64,000 nucleotides of DNA from Micromonospora humi. GTDB taxonomy: Bacteria; Actinomycetota; Actinomycetes; Mycobacteriales; Micromonosporaceae. Location of the stretch: the NCBI RefSeq assembly GCF_900090105.1, contig NZ_FMDM01000012.1, forward strand, positions 177,299-241,298, written 5' to 3'. The position numbers and the translations under genes are program-made. Numbering within the stretch: the first letter of the stretch is position 1; every line of letters starts with the position of its first letter. The notes beneath the pieces are model-generated. The model did no database searches and was not told where the DNA came from. It was given only the letters and a program-made list of their open reading frames with translations. Shown here in pieces: positions 1-8,044 of the stretch.

Positions 1-98
1 GCCGGGTCCAGGATGCGCCGCGGACGACCGACGGTCCGTGCCACCGTCCCGGGGCGGGCTCGGCCCGTGCCATGCCACCTGGGGAAAGGGAGCACCTG
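1..98. other. Upstream region of the S1 protease gene
   Basis: No gene is visible here. The segment holds the ribosome-binding site (GGGGAAAGGG, 81-90) of the protease gene that starts at 99. Any upstream promoter would lie at or before the window edge. Confidence 0.5.
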
Positions 99-1382
99 AT
101 GAGTCACCCACAACGGACCGCGCGACGGGCCGGCGGACTGCTGCGGCGCGCCGCCGTCGCGGCGGTCGGCCTGACGCTGCTCGCGACCGGCGTGTCCACC
201 GCGCCGGCCACCGCGGCCGCGCCGGCCGGCAAGGCGCCCACCACCGGGTCGTTCGTCGCCGGCACCCCGGCGCCGGCCGGCTTCGCGTCCTGGGCGGAGC
301 TGTTCACGGTGCAGCAGCGGATGAACACGGCCGCCGCGCGGATCGAACGGGCGGCGCGACGCGGACCGGACTCCGGCTTCGCGGGCGTCGTCGCCGACCC
401 CACCACGCGCCAGTTGCAGGTCTACTGGAAGGGTGCCGCGCCGGCCGGCCTGCTGGCCGCCGCCCGCAGCGTCGTACCGACCCGGGTGCTGCCCGCCGCG
501 TACTCGCAGCGGGAGCTGGCGGTGGCCGCGGCCCGGTTGCGCGCCGCGGCCGGCGACGAGGTCACCACGGTCGGGCCGCGCGCCGACGGCGCCGGCCTGC
601 TCGTCGGTACGCAGCACGGGCTGCTCGGCGCGACGAGCCTCGCCGGCGTCCCGGTGACCGTGCAGACCGGTGTCGCCGCCGCGCCCGCCACCCGGTGGGA
701 CGACTCGCCGCCGTGGTGGGGCGGCGCCGCCTGGCGCAACGCCACCACCGGCGGCGGTTGCTCCACCGGCTTCGGGGTCTACCAGGGTGGCGTGTCGCGG
801 GTGCTCTCCGCCGCGCACTGCGGCAACCTCAACAACGTCGCCACCGACCCGACCGGGCAGACGATCGGCATCGTCGGCACCCGCAACGTCGGCACCGACA
901 CGCTGCTCCTCGCGGGCAGCGGAGGCGGCCGGGTCTTCAACAACACCACCGACGCGGCCGGCGCGGTGACCAGCGAGTTCAGCAACCAGGTGATCGGCGC
1001 GCTCGCGAGTCAGGTCGGCAACTTCGTGTGCACCTCCGGCGCCTACTCCGGCACCCGCTGCTCGATCCAGGTCAAGGCCCGCGACCTGTGCATCAACATC
1101 CGCAACTTCGGCACCGTCTGCGGCCAGGTCCAGGCGGAGAGCACCACCCGCACCAACGCGGTCGGCCAGGGCGACAGCGGCGGCCCGGTGGAGATCGTGA
1201 ACGGGGCGAACACCACCCAGGTGTACGCCACCGGCACCAACTCCGCGATCGACGACACCAACACCGCGACGACCTGCACCGGGTACGTCCCCACCGGCCG
1301 GGTCTGCGCCTGGCGGATGTACTACGAGGACATCTTCTCCGGCCTGGCCGGCGTCGGCGCCTCGGGGGTGGTGCTGGGCTGA
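99..1382 (+). CDS. Secreted S1-family serine protease with pro-region
   Basis: Exported chymotrypsin-like protease of the streptogrisin/alpha-lytic type, 427 residues. The N-terminus has twin arginines, a hydrophobic stretch and an Ala-rich cleavage region. A pro-region of about 150 residues follows, with the catalytic domain in the second half. The triad is visible: His about 240 in SAAHCGN, Asp about 267 in GTDTLLL and Ser about 360 in GDSGGP. Several Cys residues could form disulfides. I chose ATG 99 over an in-frame ATG at 72 because GGGGAAAGGG is correctly spaced before 99. The 3' end overlaps the convergent DUF2306 gene. Likely role: extracellular protein degradation. The substrate cannot be read from the sequence. 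Confidence 0.9.
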   Translation: MSHPQRTARRAGGLLRRAAVAAVGLTLLATGVSTAPATAAAPAGKAPTTGSFVAGTPAPAGFASWAELFTVQQRMNTAAARIERAARRGPDSGFAGVVADPTTRQLQVYWKGAAPAGLLAAARSVVPTRVLPAAYSQRELAVAAARLRAAAGDEVTTVGPRADGAGLLVGTQHGLLGATSLAGVPVTVQTGVAAAPATRWDDSPPWWGGAAWRNATTGGGCSTGFGVYQGGVSRVLSAAHCGNLNNVATDPTGQTIGIVGTRNVGTDTLLLAGSGGGRVFNNTTDAAGAVTSEFSNQVIGALASQVGNFVCTSGAYSGTRCSIQVKARDLCINIRNFGTVCGQVQAESTTRTNAVGQGDSGGPVEIVNGANTTQVYATGTNSAIDDTNTATTCTGYVPTGRVCAWRMYYEDIFSGLAGVGASGVVLG

Positions 1383-2131
1383 GCGTCCGCCTCCGATCCG
1401 GTCGGCGGGCCGGTACGCGATCGGCGTACCGGCCCGCTCCGGCGGCGTACGGCGCCGCGCTCCAGCCACCACTCGGCGACCAGCAGGTTGACCACCCAGC
1501 TCGTCCAGACGCTGGCGCCGGCCGCGGCCCGGATCATCGCGTCCTGGTCGCCGCCGTAGGTCGTGTCGACCTGGGGGAGCAGCAGGACGACGAAGAGGAC
1601 GACCCAGAGCCGGTTCAGCACGATCGACAGCGTCAACGCGAAGCTGCGCACCATCCACCGGCGATGCTCGGCGAACCGGCGTCGCCGCGCCGTCCGGTAG
1701 CCGGCGACCGCGGTGGCCAGCCAGAGGACCGCCAGCACGGTGTTGCCGACCTGGGAGACGAAGCCGGTGCTGCTCAGCGGCGCGACGCCCAGCACGGCGA
1801 CGCCCGCCGGGAAGACCCCGCCGAAGAGGTACGCCCGGCCCGTCCAGCGGTGGGCGGCCGGCCAGCGGCGGCGGAACCACGGCCACACCTGGAAGCACCC
1901 GGCCAGCAGCGCCACCGAGCCGAACACGATGTGCGCCACCAGCAGCGGGTAGTACTGCGGGTGCGCCTCCTGGGCCGGCAGCCGGGACCGGCTCGGGTCC
2001 AGCGTCAGGTAGGGCGGCAGCGCGTATCCGACGAACGCGACCGCGAGCAGCAGCAGCGGCACCATCCAGCGCAGCTGCCGGGTCCGCCGCCGGGCCGGCG
2101 CGGACGGTGGACTGTCGAGTTGCGTCGGCAT
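1322..2131 (-). CDS. DUF2306-like polytopic membrane protein
   Basis: Membrane protein of 269 residues with about six hydrophobic helices, beginning with WMVPLLLLAVAFVGYALP. Conserved-looking features are the YYPLLVAHIVFG segment, HRWTGRAYL (a His in a helix end) and EHRRWMVRSFAL, which fit the DUF2306 family of possible haem- or quinone-binding membrane proteins. The function is not established. The start is supported by AGGAGG ten bases upstream. The Pro/Arg/Ser-rich tail of about 45 residues overlaps the 3' end of the convergent protease gene by 61 bp and contains that gene's presumed terminator hairpin. Confidence 0.8.
   Translation of the reverse strand: MPTQLDSPPSAPARRRTRQLRWMVPLLLLAVAFVGYALPPYLTLDPSRSRLPAQEAHPQYYPLLVAHIVFGSVALLAGCFQVWPWFRRRWPAAHRWTGRAYLFGGVFPAGVAVLGVAPLSSTGFVSQVGNTVLAVLWLATAVAGYRTARRRRFAEHRRWMVRSFALTLSIVLNRLWVVLFVVLLLPQVDTTYGGDQDAMIRAAAGASVWTSWVVNLLVAEWWLERGAVRRRSGPVRRSRTGPPTGSEADAQPSTTPEAPTPARPEKMSS
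1405..1437. terminator. Hairpin terminator after the S1 protease gene
   Basis: A perfect 14-bp inverted repeat (GCGGGCCGGTACGC and its complement) with a 5-base loop starts 22 bases after the protease stop. There is no U-tract, as is common for actinobacterial hairpins. It lies inside the coding tail of the opposite-strand DUF2306 gene. Confidence 0.7.
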
Positions 2132-2254
2132 GCCGCCTCCTGCGTCAGGCGTGAAGCTGATGCGGAAACGATGCGCCGTCCGGGCCGCCGGGTCAGCGGT
2201 GCTGCCTCCCGCGTACCCGTGGTGCTGGCACCACCACGCGCCCGACCGCCGGGG

Positions 2255-3208
2255 TCAGCCCTCGTCGGCCTCGGCGACCAGGCGCTCCGTCTCCCGCACC
2301 AGATAGTGCGGCCGGCGCTTGGTCTCGTAGTAGATCCGGCCGATGTACTCGCCGATCACTCCCAGGAGCATCATCTGGATGCCGCCGAGCCCGATCACGC
2401 TGACGATGATCGTGGTGTAGCCGGGAACGTCGATTCCCTTCTCCACCGCGTCCGCGACCACCCAGGCCATGTAGGCCACCGCGATGAGGGTGAGGAACAG
2501 GCCGCCGTAGATCGCCAGCCGCAGCGGCCGGTTGTTGAACGACAGCAGGCCGTCGAACGCGTAGTTGAACAGCTTGCCGAACGACCAGCGGCTCCGCCCC
2601 GCCTGGCGGAGTTCGTTGTGGTGGGCCACCACCGCGGTCCGGAAGCCGATCCAGGAGAACAGCCCCTTGGAGAACCTGTTGTATTCCGGCATGGCCAGGA
2701 TCGCGTCCACCGCGAGCCGCGACAGCAGCCGGAAGTCACCGGCCCCGTCCAGCAGGCGCACGTCGATCCACCAGTTGATGGCCCGGTAGAAGGAGCGTGA
2801 GGCCATCTTCCGGACGAACCGGTCGCCGCGCCGGTCCCGCCGGGCGATCACCTGATCGAAGCCCTGCCGGTAGAGCGTCACCATCTCCGGCAGGAGCCGC
2901 GGCGGGTGCTGCAGGTCGGCGTCCATGATGACGACCGCGTCACCGGTCGCCCGGCGCAGGCCGGCGAGCATCGCCGCCTCCTTGCCGAAGTTGCGGCTCA
3001 ACGCCAGGTAGCAGACACCCGGGTCGGCGGCGGCGAGGCGGCGCAGCACCGCGAGCGTGCCGTCCTCGCTGCCGTCGTCGACGTACACCACCTCGACGTC
3101 CACGTCGGGCAGCGCGGCGAGCGCGGTGCGTACGGTCTCGTGCAACCGCTCGACCGACGCCTCCTCGTTGAAGCAGGGCACCACCACGGACAGCCGCACC
3201 GTCGTCAC
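2255..3208 (-). CDS. GT2 glycosyltransferase, polyprenyl-phosphate sugar transferase type (GtrB/DPM1-like)
   Basis: Transfers a sugar from a nucleotide donor to a lipid carrier on the cytoplasmic face of the membrane. In 317 residues: a GT-A domain with VVPCFNEE near the N-terminus, DDGSEDGT, the metal/donor motif DADLQHPP near residue 97, and the acceptor-side SRWSFGKLFNYAFDG. Two C-terminal membrane helices and a polar tail follow, as in GtrB/YfdH and DPM1-like proteins. The GTG start lies 15 bases after the stop of the upstream membrane gene, so the two form an operon. The likely partner is that GT-C-like protein, which could use the lipid-linked sugar to decorate a wall polymer or protein. 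Confidence 0.88.
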   Translation of the reverse strand: MTTVRLSVVVPCFNEEASVERLHETVRTALAALPDVDVEVVYVDDGSEDGTLAVLRRLAAADPGVCYLALSRNFGKEAAMLAGLRRATGDAVVIMDADLQHPPRLLPEMVTLYRQGFDQVIARRDRRGDRFVRKMASRSFYRAINWWIDVRLLDGAGDFRLLSRLAVDAILAMPEYNRFSKGLFSWIGFRTAVVAHHNELRQAGRSRWSFGKLFNYAFDGLLSFNNRPLRLAIYGGLFLTLIAVAYMAWVVADAVEKGIDVPGYTTIIVSVIGLGGIQMMLLGVIGEYIGRIYYETKRRPHYLVRETERLVAEADEG

Positions 3209-3223
3209 CTCGCCCGGCCGAGG

Positions 3224-5002
3224 TCAGAGGTGGTAGACCAGCGCGCCATCGCGTTCCTCCCGGGTGATGCCCAGCCCGTCGACGGGCCGTGCCTCGATGC
3301 CTTCCCACGGCGTTCCCGCGGCGCGGCTCGGGACGGCCACGACCGACCGCACGCCGATCTCGCGCAGGTATGCCACGCTGCCCAGGTCGGGGAAGGACGC
3401 GATCGCCGCCCGGGTGCGCGCCTGGCTGGCCGGCTCGAATCCGCCGAGCCCGTTGGTCACCCGGGGGAACCCGTCGGTCGTCCACAGCATGTACGTCAGG
3501 TCGCCGACGCCACCGGCGGGCAGCACCAGGATCGGATCCGGCGCGGCCCGCAGCGCCGCCGGGGGCCGGGGCACGGCCGGGTGCGGGGTCCGGTTGACGC
3601 CCTCCACGGTGACCAGGGCCAGCGGCACCAGCAGGACCAGCGACGTGAGGATCCGGGCCCGGCGGCGGTTCGAGGGCCGGCCCGACGACTCGGCCAGCGC
3701 CGTCACCAGCCCGGCGGCCAGCATCGCGAGCAGCAGGCTGGTCCAGTGCATCAGCCGGCCCGGCGTGCGCAGCGCGTCCCAGCCGGGCAGGTGCGTGGAC
3801 AACGTCAGGTAGCCCGGATCGCCGTCCCCGCCGAGCGTGGCGCCCAGGCCCAGCAGCACCGTGCCGAGCACGCCCAGCCCCAGCGCGACCCGGCGCCGAG
3901 GCGGGTACGCCGAGACGAAGAGCCCGGCCGCGGCCAGCCCGAGCAGCGTCATCCCCGGCAACAACGCCATCTCCGGCGGCCAGCTCAACTGCTCGCGCGC
4001 CGCGGCGTGCCGTTCGCCCCACACCCACGAGTCGGCCGGGGCGGTGAGGAACCCCATCAGCGGCGGGGAGAACATCTTCGTCCAGTCCAGCGTCCGTTGC
4101 GCCTGCGGGTTGAGGTCGACCACGCGCAGGTAGACCAGGCCGAGCAGCACCGTCACCGCGCCGAACGCGGCGCCACCGGCCAGGTCGGCGAGCAGCAGCC
4201 GCCGGTCGAACGGCGGGCGCACCCGCCGGCGCCACCACGACCAGCCGTAGCAGCCGGCCGCCACCAGCACGGCGGCCAGCAGGAAGTAGACCAGTGGCAG
4301 CCCGATGCCGAAACCGAGGCTCACCTGCCAGGCGGCGGTCAGCCACCCGGCCAGGGCCCACCCGGGCCGTCGTCGCTCCGGCCGGTAGCCGTGCCGCAGC
4401 GACCAGCCGTGGCCGCGGGCCAGCATCGCCAGCGCCAGCGCGATCCCCCCGCTGGACAGGATGTTCAGGTGGCCGGCGTGCGCCAGCCGCCACGGCGCGT
4501 ACGCCCAGGCGATGCCGGCGACCGCCCCGCCCCACCGGTTCGCCCCGAGTTGCCGGGCCAGCGCGTACGCCCCGAGGAACGCCAGCGCGTGCAGGAGCAC
4601 GTACAGCACGTTGTAGCGGACCACGGCCGCCTCGAAGCCCGAGCCGAGCATCCCGATCGGCGCGTATCCGAGCAGCGTGTCGCTGTAGGCGTACGTGTAC
4701 CTCTCGGGATAGAACGTGTTCGAGTGCCAGAGGCCGAGCGGGTTGCTGAGCAGGGCGTGCCCCGACCACGCGACCTGCCAGGCCTGCAACGTCGGGTCGC
4801 CCAGGTCGCCGGGGATCGTGGTCGCCGGGTGGCGCAGCGTCGGCCAGGTCAACCCGACCGCCAGCAGCAGGCTGGCCAGGGTCGCGAGGATCCATTCCAG
4901 GCGGGGTCGCCGGCTCCGCCCGACCGGGGGCGGATCACCGGACGTCTGGTCGGGGCTCGCGCTCTCGGCAGGGGGGCGAGCGCCGACGGACCGGGCATCC
5001 AT
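3224..5002 (-). CDS. Large polytopic membrane protein, GT-C glycosyltransferase-like
   Basis: About 592 residues with an N-terminal cytoplasmic tail, ten or more membrane helices and a C-terminal extracytoplasmic domain. The first loop carries PGDLGDPTLQAWQ, WHSNTFYPE and AYSDTLLGYAP, an acidic first-loop pattern like that of GT-C enzymes using lipid-linked sugars. The GT2 gene follows immediately. I chose ATG 5002 because a TCGACA/CAACAT promoter with a 17-base spacer ends seven bases before it, which suggests a leaderless transcript. A GTG at 5077 would add 25 residues but has no ribosome site. The glycosyltransferase role is inferred from topology and neighbour; the sugar and acceptor are unknown. 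Confidence 0.72.
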   Translation of the reverse strand: MDARSVGARPPAESASPDQTSGDPPPVGRSRRPRLEWILATLASLLLAVGLTWPTLRHPATTIPGDLGDPTLQAWQVAWSGHALLSNPLGLWHSNTFYPERYTYAYSDTLLGYAPIGMLGSGFEAAVVRYNVLYVLLHALAFLGAYALARQLGANRWGGAVAGIAWAYAPWRLAHAGHLNILSSGGIALALAMLARGHGWSLRHGYRPERRRPGWALAGWLTAAWQVSLGFGIGLPLVYFLLAAVLVAAGCYGWSWWRRRVRPPFDRRLLLADLAGGAAFGAVTVLLGLVYLRVVDLNPQAQRTLDWTKMFSPPLMGFLTAPADSWVWGERHAAAREQLSWPPEMALLPGMTLLGLAAAGLFVSAYPPRRRVALGLGVLGTVLLGLGATLGGDGDPGYLTLSTHLPGWDALRTPGRLMHWTSLLLAMLAAGLVTALAESSGRPSNRRRARILTSLVLLVPLALVTVEGVNRTPHPAVPRPPAALRAAPDPILVLPAGGVGDLTYMLWTTDGFPRVTNGLGGFEPASQARTRAAIASFPDLGSVAYLREIGVRSVVAVPSRAAGTPWEGIEARPVDGLGITREERDGALVYHL

Positions 5003-5009
5003 GAGATAG

Positions 5010-5038
5010 ATGTTGTCCGATGTGGATCGCGATGTCGA
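5010..5038 (-). promoter_or_regulatory. Promoter of the GT-C/GT2 operon
   Basis: On the minus strand TCGACA (5033-5038) and CAACAT (5010-5015) are separated by 17 bases. The -10 box lies seven bases before ATG 5002, which fits a leaderless mRNA. Confidence 0.45.
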
Positions 5039-5082
5039 TCGACTGCCCGAGATGTGGATCGAATGGGCTAGGGTCACCGACC

Positions 5083-5204
5083 ATGCAGTGCTTCGCCGCC
5101 GGGCGCACCCGCTTCTGAGGGACGGCTCGATCCGAGCCGTGAGTCGCCCGACCTGTCGATCAGGTCGGGTCGTTCGACATGTCCTTCAGACGAGAGGCAC
5201 CGAC
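5083..5204 (+). promoter_or_regulatory. Structured leader with short upstream ORF before the GNAT gene
   Basis: TAGGGT (5069-5074) resembles a -10 box. It is followed by an 11-codon open frame (5083-5118, MQCFAAGRTRF). Two perfect hairpins follow: an 8-bp stem at 5122-5140 and a 9-bp stem CCCGACCTG/CAGGTCGGG at 5147-5169. The acetyltransferase starts at 5205. The order of promoter, tiny ORF, hairpins and gene is what transcription attenuation looks like, but translation of the peptide is unproven. Confidence 0.4.
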
Positions 5205-5687
5205 ATGAACCTGCGCCCGTTCCGGTCGTCCGACCGGGAACCACTGCTCGCACTGACCATCGCCACCTTCGGGCCGTTCTACGAGGAGTCGTTCCGGTCG
5301 ATCGTGGGCGACGCGATCATGGCCAACCAGCACGGCGCCTGGCGCGCGGACTACCGTGACATGTGGCGGGGGCTGCACGACCCGCGCAACCACAGGCACG
5401 TCGTCGTCGCCGAGGACGGCGACGCGCTCCTCGGATTCGCCGCGTGGCGGACGGACCCCGACAGACGCAGCGGCGAGATCGACATCATCGCCGTGGCGGT
5501 GGCCCGACGCCGGCGCCATGTCGGCACGGCGCTCTGCGCGCACGCCTTCGCCGCGATGCGGCAGGCGGGTGCCGAGGTGGTCTCGATCGGCACCGGCGGT
5601 GACCCGTTCCACGAACCCGCCAGGGCGTTCTACGACCGTCTCGGCATGACCGCCCTGCCCCTGGTCCGCTACTACAGATCGCTCTGA
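5205..5687 (+). CDS. GNAT family N-acetyltransferase
   Basis: Cytoplasmic acetyl-CoA-dependent acetyltransferase of 160 residues. It begins MNLRPFRSSDREPLL, the usual GNAT opening. The central strand IDIIAVAVARRRRHVGTALC contains the acetyl-CoA pyrophosphate loop (R-R-x-x-V-G-T-A), and the C-terminal part has FYDRLGM. The substrate is unknown; small-molecule or antibiotic acetylation is possible. I chose ATG 5205 because GAGAGG lies just upstream and the family begins here; the open frame upstream (5010-5204) has no GNAT character. Expression may be controlled by the hairpin leader. Confidence 0.85.
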   Translation: MNLRPFRSSDREPLLALTIATFGPFYEESFRSIVGDAIMANQHGAWRADYRDMWRGLHDPRNHRHVVVAEDGDALLGFAAWRTDPDRRSGEIDIIAVAVARRRRHVGTALCAHAFAAMRQAGAEVVSIGTGGDPFHEPARAFYDRLGMTALPLVRYYRSL

Positions 5688-5693
5688 CGGCGC

Positions 5694-5728
5694 ACACCGG
5701 TCGGCCGTCGGGGACGACCGGCCGGTGT
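5694..5728. terminator. Hairpin terminator after the GNAT gene
   Basis: A stem of about 14 bp, with one G-U pair and one mismatch (ACACCGGTCGG... paired with ...CCGGCCGGTGT), begins seven bases after the GNAT stop codon. Confidence 0.55.
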
Positions 5729-5851
5729 CCCACATGTCGGTAGGGGCGGCGGGGCGACCGGCAGGAACCGGGTGATGTCGATCGTTGTCCGGGAGGAGTC
5801 CGTGAAGGACTGCGGAGGCGCGAGCGCGCCTGCCCGAAACGGAGGAATCGC

Positions 5852-6430
5852 ATGCTCAGTACGTCTCGCTCCCGGATCCGGGCGCTCGCCGCCGTCGGCA
5901 TGGCCGGCGTCCTGGCGGCGATCGGTGGGGTGACCTTCCCGGCGTCCGCGACCGAGGTCGCCGTGCCGGCCGCCGTGGGCGCCGACGCCCGTCGGGTCGC
6001 GATCCCCGGCATCGCCCCGGCGATCCGGCCACCGGCCGGATCCCGTCCGGTCGGCGCGTCCGTCGTCACGAGCGGAACGCAGACCTACACGTGCGCCGGT
6101 GGGGTGTTCACCGGCGGGTCCGTGCCGGAGGCCCGGCTGATCGGCACCGGCGGCCGGGTGCACCACTTCAAGGGCCCGAGCTGGCAGTCCGAGCGCGACA
6201 ACTCGCTGATCACGGCGAAGAAGACCGCGGAGTCCCCGCGCGCGGGGACGATCCCGGAGCTGCTGCTGACGGTGGACACCCACACCGGCGCCGGCACGTT
6301 CGCCGACGTCGCGTACGTCAACCGGCTGCTGACCAACGGCGGTGTCGCCCCGACCGGTCCCTGCACCGACGGCGCGACGGCAGCCGTGCCGTACGGCGCG
6401 GTCTACGTCTTCTGGGCTGCGCAGAGGTAG
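5852..6430 (+). CDS. Secreted DUF3455 domain protein
   Basis: Exported protein of 192 residues. The signal peptide is about 35 residues long, with an Arg-rich start, a hydrophobic core and a PASA cleavage region. The mature part has features of DUF3455: GTQTYTCAGG, VHHFKGPSWQSE, the TIPELLL segment, VAYVNRLLTNGGVAP and a C-terminal VPYGAVYVFW. The family is found in secreted bacterial and fungal proteins and has no assigned biochemical role. The start is backed by GGAGG seven bases upstream. It stands alone, between the GNAT hairpin and a strong terminator. Confidence 0.82.
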   Translation: MLSTSRSRIRALAAVGMAGVLAAIGGVTFPASATEVAVPAAVGADARRVAIPGIAPAIRPPAGSRPVGASVVTSGTQTYTCAGGVFTGGSVPEARLIGTGGRVHHFKGPSWQSERDNSLITAKKTAESPRAGTIPELLLTVDTHTGAGTFADVAYVNRLLTNGGVAPTGPCTDGATAAVPYGAVYVFWAAQR

Positions 6431-6440
6431 CGGCCTCGCC

Positions 6441-6472
6441 CCGGTGCCCGCCGGCTCCCCGGCGGGCACCGG
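6441..6472. terminator. Strong hairpin terminator after the DUF3455 gene
   Basis: A perfect 14-bp stem (CCGGTGCCCGCCGG and its complement) with a four-base CTCC loop lies ten bases after the stop codon. It probably serves both strands, since the gene at 6529 converges on it. Confidence 0.8.
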
Positions 6473-6528
6473 ACGGCGACCCCGGTCAGTCGCCGCTCGG
6501 CGGCGCGGTCGGCGGCACCCCCTCCGCT

Positions 6529-7263
6529 TCAGCCGTCGACGAGCGCGGCGAAACGTTCACCGTCTCGGAGCCGGTCGACGAGGTCGCGCACGGCCTGCCG
6601 CCCGCCGTGCGCGTCGACCCAGCGGCTCACCCGGCAGACGGCCCTGGCGTACACCTGCTCGTCCGCGCTTGCCGCGCGCAGCCACGCGTCGAGCGTCTCC
6701 GGCAGCGGTCCCGGGGCCGCGTCCCGGCAGCGGTCCGGTGCGGTGGGCGGCGCGAGGTAACGCCGGTCGTCGGCGACCAGGACCGCGAGTCCCTCGTCGA
6801 ACCACTGCGGAACCTCCGCGTGCCGGGAACCGAGCCGCGCACGGAACTCGACGTGGGAGAGTTCGTGCGCGGCGATCGTCGTGGAGATGCCGCGGGGGGA
6901 GAGCATCAGCGCCCAGTCGCGGACCGCGACCCCCCGCTCGCCGCCGCCACCGATCCGCTGGTAGCAGTCGGTGGTGAGGCAGGCGAGGACCGTCGGGTCG
7001 CTCCGCCGCCCCTGGTAGAACTCGTCGACCTGCCGGTTCGCCTCGCGGTACACCTCGACGAGCCGTTGCCGGTCGGCGTCCGACAGGCCGGGCTCGGCGT
7101 AGAGCCGGCCCTGCACCGGCACCAGGCCGTAGCAGCGGGGACAGGTGGTCGCGGCGACCGAGGGGTACGCCAGAGCCACCGACGCGACAGTGGCCAGCGC
7201 CAGCACGACCAGCCCGGCCACCAGCCAGACCCGGCGTCGCCGCCGAGGGAATCGGATGCCCAC
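6529..7263 (-). CDS. Membrane-anchored zincin-like peptidase (HExxH, peptidase MA-like)
   Basis: Protein of 244 residues with one N-terminal membrane helix (VWLVAGLVVLALATVASVAL) after a basic stretch, so the rest is probably extracytoplasmic. Near the middle AAHELSHVEF gives the HExxH zinc motif. About 24 residues later WFDEGLAV supplies the third, glutamate ligand, as in gluzincins of the peptidase MA-like group. Four Cys residues in the outer domain may form disulfides. The GTG start is backed by GGGAGG. Substrate unknown. It is unusually small for a peptidase, so a structural or sensing role is also possible. Confidence 0.7.
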   Translation of the reverse strand: MGIRFPRRRRRVWLVAGLVVLALATVASVALAYPSVAATTCPRCYGLVPVQGRLYAEPGLSDADRQRLVEVYREANRQVDEFYQGRRSDPTVLACLTTDCYQRIGGGGERGVAVRDWALMLSPRGISTTIAAHELSHVEFRARLGSRHAEVPQWFDEGLAVLVADDRRYLAPPTAPDRCRDAAPGPLPETLDAWLRAASADEQVYARAVCRVSRWVDAHGGRQAVRDLVDRLRDGERFAALVDG

Positions 7264-7436
7264 TTCGCCTCCCAGCCGGCGAGGTCGGTCGCCGTGCCCA
7301 TTCTGCGGTGCCGACCGGCGACCGTGCAGCCCCAGGTCAGTGCGGGGTGTAACGGCGGTGTAACCGCAGGTCTCCTAACGTCCTGTTCCGGCGGCGCGCG
7401 CCGTGACCTGCCCCGTCTACGACAGGATTTCCTCCC

Positions 7437-7991
7437 ATGCGACGTACGTTCTTGCGCGTACTCATGATCTTCGGACTCATGGCCGGCGGGCTCGGCCTCG
7501 GCGCGGGGGCCGCGCCGACGGCGGCGCTGGCGGCCTACGGCGCGGTCAAGTGGCCGGCGACCGGGGTGATCACCGGCAAGGTGGACGACCGGTGCCCCGG
7601 CTACGACAACCACGACGGCTACGACATCGCCGGCAACTACCGGTCGGTGGTCTCCGCCGCCTACAGCGGGTCGGTCAGCTACGTCGGCTGGGACGCCGGC
7701 GGCTACGGCAACTTCGTGATCATCTCGCACGCGAGCGGATGGAGCACCCTCTACGGCCACCTCGACGGTTACGTCTCCCGGATGCGGGTGGGCGAGTACT
7801 TCAACCGTGGTGACGGGATCGGCTACATGGGCTACACCGGCGGCGTCTCGCCGCCCGGCGTCGGCGGCACGCACCTGCACTTCGAGATGCTGCGGTACGA
7901 CTCGCCGCAGGTCTGGAACTCGGCCGGCAGCTGCGGCCAGAGCGTGACCCGCGGGGGTGCCGTTCCGTTCGACTTCGCCGGTCTGAACTGA
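7437..7991 (+). CDS. Secreted M23 family metallopeptidase (LytM-type)
   Basis: Predicted cell-wall endopeptidase of 184 residues: a signal peptide of about 30 residues, then a single LytM domain. The zinc-site motifs are complete: HDGYD (HxxxD), a mid-domain His in HASGW...YGHL, and GTHLHFE (HxH). It is short for the family and has no LysM or SH3 wall-binding domain. It probably trims peptidoglycan cross-bridges outside the membrane. The 173-base region before it shows a duplicated GGTGTAAC element, but I see no recognised riboswitch. Confidence 0.9.
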   Translation: MRRTFLRVLMIFGLMAGGLGLGAGAAPTAALAAYGAVKWPATGVITGKVDDRCPGYDNHDGYDIAGNYRSVVSAAYSGSVSYVGWDAGGYGNFVIISHASGWSTLYGHLDGYVSRMRVGEYFNRGDGIGYMGYTGGVSPPGVGGTHLHFEMLRYDSPQVWNSAGSCGQSVTRGGAVPFDFAGLN

Positions 7992-8007
7992 CCGCCGGCT
8001 GATCCAC

Positions 8008-8044
8008 CGACGGCGGCGAGCGGGTCATCCGCTCGCCGCCGTCG
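8008..8044. terminator. Bidirectional hairpin between the M23 and SARP genes
   Basis: A perfect 16-bp stem (CGACGGCGGCGAGCGG and its complement) with a five-base loop lies between two convergent genes. Its right arm includes the stop region of the SARP gene. Confidence 0.8.

Noticed and set aside
38..5071. Long open frames of 920 and 721 codons on the plus strand
   Set aside because: They are out of frame with the S1 protease or antisense to the DUF2306 and glycosyltransferase genes. Compositions rich in Arg, Pro, Gln and His and the absence of domains mark them as shadows.
7264..7436. c-di-AMP (ydaO-type) riboswitch before the M23 peptidase gene
   Set aside because: Such switches often precede wall hydrolases in actinobacteria, but I could not find the conserved core here. 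A covariance-model search would decide.
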